Shown one piece after another: positions 11,968 to 22,037 of a stretch of DNA of 64,000 nt. The number at the start of each line of letters is the position of its first letter. Within the stretch, counting starts at the first letter, position 1. The notes under the pieces are model-generated. The model saw only the letters and a list, made by a program, of their open reading frames with translations. It did not search any database and was not told the DNA's origin. The stretch is from Embiotoca jacksoni (lineage: Eukaryota; Chordata; Actinopteri; Embiotocidae): NCBI GenBank assembly GCA_022577435.1, contig JAKOON010000002.1, positions 10,987,001-11,051,000 on the forward strand, in the 5' to 3' direction. Made by a program: the position numbers and the translations under genes.

Positions 11968-14900
11968 GTAAGTGCACCACCCAGTCTGGACCACCAACGC
12001 TGCTCTCTGTGCGCATTTATGAGATTGTTGTGGCTCGCTAGCTATGTACTTAGCTTCGCTGTGTCTATGTGGTAATTAGAAATCTACTGTGTTTGCATGT
12101 CACAAGTGGTTGAGGATAATAATTGGGTGGAGAATGCTGGAAAATACTGTGTGTGAAACAATCTTATGATTGTTCTTGTGTTGGCTCGCTCTTTCTGGGC
12201 AGTTGCCTTTGTATCCCACGCTGCTCTGCAAAGACCTTCTTCACATGGAAAGGTCGTAGGCAGCCGTGACATCATTCTAGGAATTTCAAAACAAACTCTG
12301 CTCTCAGGGGTCAGGAATGATGGGGGAGGATGAGGGTGAGGATTCTTTTCGTGAATTCCTGTGCAACATGTGTAATGTGGTCAAAATCAAAACCAAAACC
12401 AAAAGCTGTGTCATGCTCCTGCTGCATCATGCTGCTGGGTATATCCTATTTCTTATTGATAATGCAGTGTATGGAAGCCAGTGGGAGGGAGTGGGACTAG
12501 GAAGGATGCCCGTTGTTTGGATCAATTCCTGAATTCACCCTCTCTCATCTCTCTGTTGCTCCTCTTCTCTCCTAGGTGACAGAGAAGCTGCTGGAGGTTG
12601 AGAATGAAACAATGATGAAAGTAGCTGATCTGGAGAAGCTGCTGATTCAGAAAGATAAGGACCTGCAAGTAATACGGGTGAGCCGCAGTCGTAATGATGT
12701 AATGTTGCTTGCCTAGCTCGCGTCAGAAAGGCTTCACTTACTCTGTGTGTTAGCAAAGATCACTTTCAGATGCTTGTGGCTAAATTGCTGTGATAGCAAA
12801 TTAGGTCATAAGGAAACAGGATGTTTCTTTAGCTTGTGGAGTCATTGTGCTGTGCTCTATATTGCCCCCTGGTGACTGCTCAGGAGACGTACGAGTCGAC
12901 CAACACCCAGGTCAACACCCTGAGGAGGATGATCAAGGAGAAAGATGCGGCATTCCAGAAGCACTTCAACATCGAGAGGCGGCTGCTGGAGCTTGAACAG
13001 CAAGGCACCATCCGTTTGCACAAGAAACCTGATGGAGACATTGGCATCGAGCCGCTGGGTGTCGGTGGTGTGGGGAGTAGAAGCCTTGGGGTCCCTTTGG
13101 GGGACATTGGGCAGCTGTCTTTGGGTTCTACTGCTGGGTTGACAGAACTAGGAGGACCAGACTCCAGTTTACCACCAGCCAGTGAAGCTCCTCCGCCTCC
13201 ACCGCCGCCTCCTCCGCCTCCCCCTCCTCTACCATCTGTCTCAGGTGATGGATCATTATTATGTGCGTGACACATTCATGTGAAAGTTGACTTTTTCATC
13301 GATAAACCCTCAGAGAAGGTCTATTTTCAGTACCAAGACAGGTGATGTGTCACAGTATTGTTCTTCTAACCCAGACAGGAAAGGGAAACACAAAGCTTGT
13401 TTCCTTTGTGTGTATGTGTGTGCAGAAAGACTGCACTTGGCTGCTAGAGCATTTTTCAACTTTTTTATTTTTTTTATTTCCAACTTCATTTAACCAGGCT
13501 TCACTCAAATTTAATATCTTTTTTGCATGTAAATATCATAAAATCCAGAAGGTGAAAAACAATAATATACTCTATATGTATAGTAATTTCATATTCTCTT
13601 CTACATTAATTACAGGCCAATCTGCACCAGTCCCACCTCCACCTCCTCCTCTTGCTCCTCCTCTGCCAGACTCTTCTCCCTCTGTTATCCTCAGTTTGGG
13701 TTTGTCAGGTGAGATGTTTTTGTTTGGCGCTTTCATACCTTAGTGTCTTTGCTTTCAGTTACACTGTGAGCAGTGGAGCACGTTTTAATCATTTATTTAT
13801 TGATTGATTTACAGCCATCCGAATTAAGAAGCCCATTAAGACTAAGTTCCGCCTGCCCGTGTTTAATTGGACGGCCTTGAAGCCCAATCAGATCAATGGC
13901 ACAGTCTTCAACGAGATTGATGATGACCGTGTGCTGGAGGTGAGTCAAGAAGCTAAAATTTAATTCACAGACAGCTGTGATATTTCTAATGACCAAGGTT
14001 TCAAATTTTTCAAATGCTTATGATAAATTAGCAACAATCCAAGTAAAAGTTGTTTTTTTTAAAACATTCAACTTCCATCCACATTATTTACAGAGATTTT
14101 AACATTCAAAAGCCCATGTAAAAAGCTTCAATAGGACTAATTGGAACTGTCTTATTGTAGCTCGGTAATTTTGGTAAATCACTTTTTCCGGCTGAATTCA
14201 TACTTCAGAACAAAATCAACTAAAGGAAAAAAAGAAAAGCATAAACAGGAAAACGGAAACAGAGAAATGTGTCATGAAAGACGCACAAATGTACCAACAA
14301 CCTAGAATAGTACATCATTGCAGAAACTTACTGTTTATAGTAAGAAGCTGGTTAAGAAAATTAGTTTTCAGGCCGTTTTGATATAAATTTACAATAAGTG
14401 AATTCATGTGCAGGAGCTGGATCTAGAGAGGTTCGAGGAGCTGTTTAAGACCAGAGCCCAGGGTCCAATTGTGGATCTTTCCTGCACAAAGAGCAAGGTA
14501 GCCCAGAAGGCGGTAAACAAAGTCACACTTCTGGACGCCAATCGCTCCAAGAATTTAGCCATCACTCTGCGAAAGGCCCACAAGAGCACAGAAGAGATCT
14601 GCAAAGCAATAGAGAAGTATGCACATGTCATGAACTTAAATAAGATACTTTTAGACTTATCAATAGAACAAGTTCCTGATACATGTTTCGTTTGCTCAGG
14701 TTTGACCTCAAGGCCTTACCTGTGGACTTTGTTGAGTGCTTAATGCGCTTCTTGCCCACGGAGTCAGAGGTGAAGGTGATGCGTCAGTACGAGCGAGAGC
14801 GGCGTCCACTGGATCAGCTAGCTGAAGAAGATCGCTTCATGCTGTTGTTTAGCAAGATTGAGAGGCTCACGCAGAGAATGAACATCATCACCTTTGTTGG

Positions 14901-17900
14901 TAACTTTGCTGACAACGTCAACATGCTCACACCGCAGCTCAATGCGATCATCGCTGCTTCTGGCTCAGTGAAATCTTCACCTAAGTTGAAGAGAATGCTT
15001 GAGGTGAGAGGTGTTTATTTGCCTGTTGTTTTCATTACAGCAGCATTTTTATTTTCTGTTAACCTTCATTCATTCTTTTGCTTCACTTGTAGATTATCTT
15101 AGCTTTGGGAAACTACATGAACAGCAGCAAACGAGGCTGTGTTTACGGCTTCAAATTACAAAGTCTCGATCTGGTGAGCAAAATGTTAGAGATATTCAAA
15201 TGCTCAGTTTCTTGAGATACTAATCAACACATAAATGTGCCTCACAGGTTATTGTTGCATTGCTTTTGCTGATAATGTCATTCATTTTTTTTGTCACTCA
15301 GCTGCTGGATACTAAGTCTACAGACAGGAAGATGACATTGCTCCACTACATAGCTCTTATCTTGAAGGAGAAGTACCCTGAACTGGCAAACTTCTACAAT
15401 GAATTGCACTTTGTGGATAAAGCTGCAGCAGGTGAGTTTGCACAAATAAACCACACGAAGATACAGCGTGTTCACCCTTAGTTTCCAATGTTTTTTACAT
15501 GGGACACATGTGAATCACATGTATATGTAGAAATGTCATGGATTTATATTGAAATCAAATTCTGTATAATGTGTTTAAAATGTCTGTAAATATGACATAT
15601 TCTTTACTGACTGTATGTGAAGTATCTCTGGAAAATGTGCTGCTGGATGTTCGAGAGCTGGGCAAAGGCATGGACCTCATCCGGAGAGAGTGCAGTCTCC
15701 ATGACCATTCAATCCTGAAAGGCTTCGTCCATTCTAGTGACACACAGCTGGACAAACTGCAGAAAGACGCCAAGACTGCTGAGGTATCCAACACTGTCCT
15801 CGCCACCGAAACCTAAAAGTATCCCCTGGAACAAATGAAAATAGAGATGAAGCAAACCTCTGGCACACGTTCAGCTCACTGACCTCTAATACACAACCAA
15901 TCATGGCTCTTAACTCGACAATGTTCACAAACGTTGCTTCCACTATGGCATTATCCTCCTTCCAAATTCTAGGAAGCCTTCGGCAGTGTGGTGAACTACT
16001 TCGGAGAGAGTGCCAAGACGACTCCACCCTCCGTGTTCTTCCCTGTGTTTGTGCGCTTCATCAAGGCCTACAAGGTGAGGATGCCAAGCAGACAGTAGCA
16101 CTCCTCACCTCTGTGCTGACATGCTGCAGCTCTCTCTGCTGGTCATTTGGGAAGTTCCCTGGTTTTTGTTGTCAGTCTCACTGAGAGGGCAGAGCTTTGG
16201 CCGCCTCTGTGCCACAGGATGTGGCGTATCGTCAGAGGCCAAATAACAGGAAAGGCCAGCTGGGTCTGACTTCGGAGCTGCAGCTGTGGTGTTTAGACTG
16301 GTTCTCCCCCCTCCTCCCCTTTTACCTCCGGACAGCCTCGCCCTGCCCCACCACACAGCACACTTCCTGAGATTGTTCTCAGTCTGGATTTATGGGATCT
16401 GCTTAAGGAAATGTGCAGCACAAGGATTTCTGGATAGATGTGTCTGTTTGACTGTACTTGTGTGACTTAAAGGAACAGTTTGACAAACAGGGAAGCATAA
16501 AATTAGAAAATTTGAGGAGACACTTTATTAATTTTTCGTCTCTTATTGCCACATATAGAAGCTTAAATTTAAATTTACCTTCAGTAAGAGCCGGAGCCAA
16601 AATAACAAACAAGGTTTCATGTTTAAACCTAACTTCAAATCAACACAAAACAGTGAAAGATAGCTTGTAACAAAATTGGCTTGTCCTCTACAAAGTTTCC
16701 TGGCCATGGGTTAAATGTAGTTACACTAAGATACTAAAGAAACGGTAACTTAAAAGAAGTCATCTTAACTGTAAAATCACTACCTTTCTAACTCGAGCCC
16801 CGTAACAACACATCTCTGAGCTAATTTGTGTTTCTCCTAAGAGCTCGACTACGAGATCGATAACAACTTGTGTGTCTGTTTGTTAATAAGTCTTTTGCAA
16901 CTCATTCATTTAAAAAAGATCTTTAGAGGTTCTTCAATGCAGATAATGTTGTCTCTGGTCAGAGCCAAGCTTAATATTTCCCTCTGTTTCCAGTATTTAT
17001 GCAAAGCTGAGCTAAATGAATGTTGGCTGTGGCTGCATTTTTACCATACAGATATGAAATAGTTGTTGAACTTATCTACTTTCACAAATGTCAAACTATT
17101 CCTTTAAGATGTGAAAAAGTTGAAAGGGGGACTGAAGGAGAAATGCCTTTCCTGTTTATGTTGAACTTTTGACCTGTTTTCTCTGCTAAAAGGGCAACAC
17201 AAGTGTGTTGACTCTGATTTATTTGAGTTGCAGTTTCTTGACTAGTCACCTTATTCTCCTCTCAACAGGATGCAGTGGGAGAAAACGAACAGAGGAAAAA
17301 GCAAGAGGAAGCAATGAGAGAAAAGTTACTGGCTCAGGAGGCTAAACAGCAGGAGCCCAAGGTACATGTCCAAGTGCATGCAACTGAGCTGAACGATACC
17401 TATCAGATGTTGACTCTGTGCTAAATAAAGCTTTGTGTTGTGCCAAAAAGCACAGCGAACAGTACAAATATCCTCTCTGCTGCTTCAGGTCCAGGCCCAA
17501 AAGAAGAGGCAGCAGCAGCAGGAGGTGATTGCGGAGCTGCGCAAGCGGCAGGCCAAAGACCATCGGCCCGTGTACGAGGGCAGGGATGGCACTATTGAGG
17601 ACATCATCACAGGTGGGCCAGACAGAATTGTAAAAGGACCCCATGTGGGCACCCGTAGCCCGAGTGTTCCCAGGCTGAGGATGACTGTGGTCATTCACTG
17701 CTCTGCTCCTTTGAAGTGCACCTTGTGCTACGTGGTCCAGACACCAGCACATCTGGAACACAACACATAGCAGCGTAGCAGTCGCTGGATATTGCATGAC
17801 GTGCTGTCTAGTTGGCTCTGAAATTCACAGCACTAAAGTTGTTGAGCCTCAACGTGAAGATTATCAGTCAGGCAGTATACAAGAAATTCAGTATTCAATG

Positions 17901-20524
17901 TGGGATTTTTGTGTTTAATAAAAGCATTTTTTTTAAGTATTCTGTTCGTAGAAAAATAGTGGAAACAGTTTGGGGATAATGCAGCTGTCGATATGTTAAT
18001 ATCCAACATTGAGGGGCTGTAAATGGAGAAAAAAACCCGAATCTACAGCCTCAACATGGTACATAAGCTAACTGATGTTTTTTTGTCAAGGTCATTAATC
18101 ATTGTCTAAAATGTAAATAATATAAATGTTGCACCAATATAACTTTTAGTCATGTAAATAATGCTTCTGTGCCACTACTATCAGAGCTAAAGACATGCTC
18201 ATTGTGTCCTAATCCTATTAAACCTGAGGGTTTTACAGGGATAACTTTCATAGATTGGAGTTACATTCTGCACAGCTCCACTTTTATCAGATTCATGACA
18301 CTCTCCTGAACAAAATACGGTCCAATATCCCCCAAGAAGAACGGCAGTGTCTCAGGTGTGACGTGTTTTCTCTTCCTCCCCCTCCTCCCCCTAGTACTGA
18401 AGAGCGTGCCCTTCACAGCCCGCACTGCTAAACGCGGCTCACGGTTCTTCTGTGAAGCCAACCTCTGTGACGACGCCAACTGCTAGCCCTTCCCCCCTAA
18501 TGCCAAGGTTGTCCAGGTGTCTTTCGTACGCCTCTTGACCCCACTGTGCATGCAGCATGATCCCTGTCAATCCATCTGACCCACACCAATTACAACTATT
18601 CTCAACTAACTTGGGCCGTCATTGGTTGTTTGTGTTCTACTTAAGAAGGCTCCTATCAGGCGTCTGGTGATAGGAGTCAGCCAAACCTCTTTGCCTGGCA
18701 CAGATCTCTGTGGAAAAACATTTGTGCAGAGTGCTAACATGTTTTTTTTTTGTGTGGGGAAAAAAAACATGTTGACACACTGACGGTACAATCATGACTG
18801 TTTTCAAAGATGCAGAGAACATCGTGCATGACACAAAAGGCTGTGCATTATTTCTTTTTTAGTTATTCTGAACCCAATGATCTTCACATAAAGAGGTTTG
18901 GCTATCTTACTGGTTTTTTTTTTATCAACAATGCCTTGTTCCATGAGACTAACTTGTTTGGTGTTGGTTTTCCGGCTAACATGTGACTCTTCTTTCCTCA
19001 ACCACCACTGTTTATTCTACCCCCCTTCCAGCTGAACAGAAGATTAATGACAGTATTTCCCTCTCCTAAGAGCGGGTAAGGAAGGTGGCCTGGCTGAAAC
19101 CTGGCCTGCTTGGCCCTCCAGCTCCTGTGTGCTGCTACAGTGATGTCAGCTGCTTCAGCTAGTGCTTCAGATGCAAATAAAGAAACAAAACAAAAATCTT
19201 TACAGCAGTGAGAATCGTTTACCCCACAACAGAAACATAGACATTTGAAAGTAAAGTGTTGTAAAAAAAATAAAATAAAAAATAAAAAAAAGACTTCTCA
19301 ACTTTAAAACATTAAATAATGAATTCAGTTATTTAAGTTCCCTCTAAGTTTTTGCCTCAGAAAAGAAGCTCCTGTGGTATTTTAGTTTTTAGTTTTATTT
19401 CCTAACTGTACCCTTAAAGATTATTATTATTATTATCATCATCATCATCATCATCATTCTCACCCCTCCTATTATATGTTGCATGTTGTCCAGTGTTCAT
19501 TTACCTCTCACCTGTCAACAACGTCCGCCATGTTTGTCTTCGCTAACTGTCATCCGCGGTGTGCTCAAAAGCTATTTGGTCAACAGGCTCTGGAAAAAAC
19601 AACAACACACACACACACACACGCGCGTGCGCTCGCTCGCTCAGTCAGTCAGTCAGTCAAACATGCATAACACAGTCTGTAACCAAAGCTTAAAGATTTC
19701 ATTTTACTTTCACTGACACCGACTTGTTCGTTACTCCACAAACGGAAGAGCTTGTTGACCATCGTACTGTAACTACGAAAGCTACTTTTTTTTTTTGTAT
19801 TGCTGCATTGTTTGTGTTACAAAGTTGCCATAACTACATCCCCAAAGCCTTGATTTTCACTGTTTTATGCAGCACTACTACCAGCTGAAAAACAAGGTTA
19901 TGGGAATGTGTTGTTCAATGTTAATTCTGCATTGTTTATGCCTTTTATTTGCTAATTTAATAATTATAATACAAAGCTAACAAAGTTTTTAACTGCAGAA
20001 ATGAAGAAGTTGATTTTCTGTTCGATCAAAATATACATCAAACACTCGGTTGCCACTTTATTCGGTACACCTAGCCAAAACGAATGCAGTCTAATACTGC
20101 ACAATAATCCTGTCATAAATTCCCTTTTTTTGTGAAGGTTATGATAGCATGTTTTAGCTCTATTGAGGATGTGGAGCTATTGTACTGCTTGATAAACAGA
20201 TGTGTTTCTATTATTTAGCTCACTCTATTTAAGATGAATGGAGTGGACTACAAAATAGAAACACACCAGTTTATTAGATGTATCTAATGAAGTTTGAACT
20301 GAGTGTGTGGTTTTTGTTTTTTTTAAAAACATTTTTAGCACATCAAAAGAAAAAAAAAAAAAGGATTTAAAGTTAGTAGAAGAAAGTTTGCAGATTGACC
20401 TCTTGGTCCTCTAACATGTGTGTCCCCCATGTCTCACCGCTCTCTCCCTGCTTACTCAGATCTCCGAAACCAGCCTTTCCTGCGAGCTGACGCGTTGATC
20501 CGGAGCGGTTGGAAGAGACCCTAA
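4323..20524 (+). CDS. fmnl3: Formin-like protein 3 (FMNL subfamily), 5' exon missing, alternative 3' ends
   Basis: A diaphanous-related formin that nucleates and elongates unbranched actin filaments at the cortex (filopodia, lamellipodia, endothelial shape) under Rho-family GTPase control. Exons: 4323-4406, 4521-4601, 5092-5168, 7899-7982, 8385-8531, 9477-9585, 9708-9784, 10273-10366, 11305-11379, 11605-11715, 11818-11967, 12576-12677, 12884-13244, 13616-13708, 13815-13939, 14414-14616, 14700-15003, 15093-15173, 15302-15431, 15623-15783, 15973-16074, 17269-17361, 17489-17612, then 18395-18486 with TAG. All introns are GT/AG and the sum is 3,060 nt, exactly 1,020 codons. Order along the encoded 1,019 residues: GBD/FH3 about 1-363, coiled coil to about 440, FH1 about 499-548, FH2 about 549-917, DAD about 949-990. 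The FH2 start ([19 protein letters not shown]) and the [19 protein letters not shown] tail fit FMNL3 better than FMNL1 or FMNL2. The FMNL2-like QGTI segment and the 8385 exon leave some paralogue doubt. The N-terminal roughly 40 residues are outside the window. Confidence 0.88.
8385..8531 (+). CDS. fmnl3: fmnl3 in-frame cassette exon (49 codons, serine/arginine-rich insert)
   Basis: This 147-nt exon has the same phase at both ends (it completes an AT|G codon and ends CG|), so skipping it keeps the frame and joins 7982 directly to 9477. It encodes [20 protein letters not shown] followed by [11 protein letters not shown] and a serine/arginine stretch ending SARQSVLR. From memory, human FMNL2 has a similar insert (SRSIEDLH core) at this point, while the common human FMNL3 form runs straight through. 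It lies between GBD and FH3 repeats and looks like a flexible, phosphorylatable loop. It is probably alternatively spliced. Confidence 0.75.
9675..9693. repeat. (TC)n microsatellite in the polypyrimidine tract of an fmnl3 intron
   Basis: A perfect TC run ends about 14 bases before the acceptor at 9707 and so forms part of the polypyrimidine tract of the intron between 9585 and 9708. Length variation here could affect splicing efficiency, but that is inference. Confidence 0.8.
12576..13708 (+). CDS. fmnl3: fmnl3 part: coiled coil and proline-rich FH1 domain
   Basis: Exons 12576-12677 and the first third of 12884-13244 encode heptad-rich charged helix ([20 protein letters not shown], then [20 protein letters not shown]), the dimerising coiled coil. 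After a glycine-rich linker ([11 protein letters not shown]) comes FH1: an uninterrupted run of about fourteen prolines near 13189-13230, then the 93-nt exon 13616-13708 with a second run ([15 protein letters not shown]). In formins FH1 binds profilin-actin and feeds subunits to FH2. The 93-nt exon is symmetric (phase 1 to phase 1) and could be skipped to give a shorter FH1. The FH1 is modest in length for the subfamily. Confidence 0.88.
13815..17361 (+). CDS. fmnl3: fmnl3 part: FH2 actin-nucleating domain
   Basis: Eight exons (13815-13939, 14414-14616, 14700-15003, 15093-15173, 15302-15431, 15623-15783, 15973-16074, 17269-17361) encode the FH2 domain, which dimerises as a ring and stays on the growing barbed end. 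Order seen: lasso/linker ([20 protein letters not shown]), the knob and coiled region ([19 protein letters not shown]), the family signature [20 protein letters not shown] in exon 15093-15173, [20 protein letters not shown], and [20 protein letters not shown]. The conserved Ile near the FH2 start and the GNxMN signature are intact, so the domain should be active. The final exon is a basic/glutamate-rich helix leading to DAD. The intron 16075-17268 contains a 641-bp repeat element. Confidence 0.92.
16467..17107. mobile_element. Non-autonomous DNA transposon with 18-bp terminal inverted repeats (MITE-like)
   Basis: The left end reads TTAAAGGAACAGTTTGAC (16467-16484). The right end (17090-17107) is its reverse complement with one mismatch (GTCAAACTATTCCTTTAA). 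The body is AT-rich, has no transposase reading frame and is about 641 bp. The motif 'TTAAAGGAA.AGTTTGAC' is, from memory, a widespread dispersed repeat end in percomorph fish. Both ends begin with TTAA, which may be the target duplication. It sits wholly inside the fmnl3 intron 16075-17268. Confidence 0.7.
17489..17612 (+). CDS. fmnl3: fmnl3 part: diaphanous autoregulatory domain (DAD) core exon
   Basis: The exon encodes [20 protein letters not shown], then [20 protein letters not shown] and IT, ending one base into a codon (G|). The GTIEDIIT segment is the FMNL DAD core that contacts the N-terminal regulatory region for autoinhibition. The phase-1 end lets it join any of three downstream terminal exons (18395, 19032, 20460), each starting in the matching phase, so the residues directly after DAD depend on splice choice. 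Confidence 0.88.
18395..18486 (+). CDS. fmnl3: fmnl3 alternative terminal exon 1 ([19 protein letters not shown] tail)
   Basis: The acceptor CCCTAG precedes 18395. Joined to the G left over at 17612 it reads [19 protein letters not shown], then [11 protein letters not shown] and TAG at 18484-18486. The basic stretch matches the known long tail of FMNL2/FMNL3 isoforms, and the cysteine-containing acidic ending is the FMNL3 style. A canonical polyadenylation hexamer AATAAA lies downstream at 19176-19181 and may end this transcript. Confidence 0.85.
19032..19075 (+). CDS. fmnl3: fmnl3 candidate alternative terminal exon 2 (short [12 protein letters not shown] tail)
   Basis: A CTTCCAG acceptor followed by 44 bases and a good donor (GTAAGG at 19076) flank a phase-1 exon. 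Spliced to 17612 it reads [12 protein letters not shown] and stops at TAA 19067-19069. Unlike the other two tails it has no basic cluster after the DAD core. The stop lies six bases before the donor, so a downstream junction would not trigger nonsense-mediated decay by the usual 50-nt rule. AATAAA at 19176 could also end it without further splicing. I know of no equivalent in described FMNL isoforms. It is supported only by splice signals and phase. Confidence 0.45.
19176..19181 (+). promoter_or_regulatory. Candidate polyadenylation signal for the short fmnl3 transcripts
   Basis: AATAAA lies 690 bases after the 18486 stop and 107 bases after the 19069 stop. Further AATAAA-like A/T repeats follow at about 19268-19290. 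Its use is inferred from position only. Confidence 0.4.
19421..19458. repeat. Compound trinucleotide microsatellite (TTA)n(TCA)n
   Basis: Five to six ATT/TTA units run straight into about eight ATC/TCA units in the fmnl3 3' region, between the second and third alternative last exons. Confidence 0.9.
19600..19660. repeat. Compound microsatellite: (CA)n, CG-rich spacer, (TCAG)n
   Basis: A CA run of about ten units ends near 19622, then an alternating CG/CTCG stretch, then five TCAG units at about 19641-19660. It lies in the intron before the last fmnl3 exon. Confidence 0.9.
20043..20305. mobile_element. Short MITE with about 30-bp imperfect inverted ends
   Basis: The left end begins CACTCGGTTGCCACTTTATT at 20043. 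The right end, read on the other strand, begins CACTCAGTTCAAACTTCATT from 20305 inward, and the next bases (TCGGTACACCT versus AGATACATCT) also pair. There is no coding capacity. The 'CCACTTTATT.GGTACACCT' motif is a common fish dispersed-repeat end from memory. It ends about 155 bases before the last fmnl3 exon. Confidence 0.65.
20460..20524 (+). CDS. fmnl3: fmnl3 alternative terminal exon 3 ([11 protein letters not shown] tail)
   Basis: The acceptor CTTACTCAG precedes 20460. Joined to 17612 it reads [20 protein letters not shown] then P and TAA at 20522-20524. This matches the other known FMNL C-terminus (DLRNQPY/FxRAD...), here ending earlier than the mammalian basic tail. It is phase-compatible with the DAD exon and is the most distal coding exon of the gene. 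Confidence 0.85.
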
Positions 20525-22030
20525 ACCACTTATTCGTCACTTACACTCCCCTCCCTGCTATAACCCTCCTCCCTGTGTCCCAACGGTCCATCTCAACCCT
20601 GAGGCTGCAGATCACAAAGACTGAAAAGGGAGGACAGGACAGAGCCCTTGTTTTAGCTGGGTAATTTATTTATTTATGGAGGCCCTTTTTCAGCCACTTT
20701 AAGTGAGAAGGCATCTTTACAGAAGCACAATAGGCTGCTCCTCTGTCACTGCAAGACTTTCCCTGCTCTGTTGGCACTGAGAGCGTGACCCGTTGGAGGA
20801 TGACCGCAAGACAAGTAGAGGTGAGTTGAGGACTGCCGGACCACAAAGCAGGTGGAACTGTGCTCTCACTAACAAGTGCCTGCCAGCATGTGGATCTTCT
20901 CAAAACCTGTTCATTTTCTCAGATTATACAGTCGCAGCAGGATTTAGACTGAGAGGCAGCCAACTCTGCTGCCTTGAAGACACTTGCAAAACATTCCACT
21001 AAATAACAGAGAAGCTTCGATATCACAATGAAACATTTGTGGACTGTTTCATAACCTTACACAAAGTCTTCATTAATATTGACAATTGTTGTATTTAGAT
21101 TGTATCTCGGTGGAAAGACCATCACTTTTACTGGTTCTTCTTGACAAAGCTAGCCAAACCAAAATTTCTCAAATGTCTTATGTTTGCTTAAAAAGTGCCT
21201 TTTGTGTAAACAGTGTTATCTCTCCTGAGTCAGCCATAATTTGTTTATCTTACATCTTTCATTTGTTAAAGATTGTATTTTTTACCTCCATGTACTATAA
21301 TATTAGCCTTATAAAACCGACAGAAATATGCAAATTGAGATTTCAGGCTTTAAATGCACACAATGACTAGAAGGTAGATACATTCTTTTTTTTATTTTTT
21401 ATTTACCTCTCTAGTACATCATTGTCTTTTAAGCTCAGATGAGTTGACATGAGGATTCTCATGTCTTTGTGCCTTGTCCGCGTTGTGGTTAAAAACTGAA
21501 TGTTACGCGCCTTGACAACCCTTCCTGTCACACCTTAATTGACATTTGGGAAGTAACAAACGTATGAAGACGACTCCACATGGACTGCCGATTAAGGGCA
21601 GACAGGATGTTGGGTTAACCTGCTATAAATGTGTTAATAGATGAAGGATGACGGGTGTTTCAAGGTTGTTGTTTTTTTTAATCTGTTTTACTACAGATGA
21701 TGCGTTTCCTCCTAACAGATTCACATGACATTGGCACAAAGGGAGCGATACATCGTTACACTACTTAATTTGGCTCAACATTGTATGTAAACACTATTCT
21801 TTAAGTGAACATTTATATTAATGTACATTCAAATCAAGAAATTTACTTTTTAGAAGAAGCCATCCTTGGCATTGCCTATTGACTGAAAAAAATGACACTT
21901 TCTGTTTAATAAATATGATGAATCATGTAACTACAAGACCAAAGATTGTCATTATGGTTTGGGGGTATAAAAGAAAAGGATGGTGGCCTTTCTTTGTTGA
22001 AGCAACATTCAAACATGCCATTTCTACATC
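20525..22030 (+). other. Probable fmnl3 3' untranslated region (end not certain)
   Basis: Non-coding sequence follows the distal fmnl3 stop. AATAAA at 21908-21913 is the clearest plus-strand polyadenylation hexamer. Minus-strand hexamers (TTTATT on this strand) at 20653, 21391, 21398 and 22038 mean the lrp1 message could also end here, so the two convergent transcripts may abut or overlap. No independent gene is visible. Confidence 0.45.
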
Positions 22031-22037
22031 TACGTGT

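Noticed and set aside
12880..13275. 131-codon antisense glycine-rich frame
   Set aside because: It is the mirror of the fmnl3 FH1 proline codons; the glycine run is an artefact of CCN repeats.
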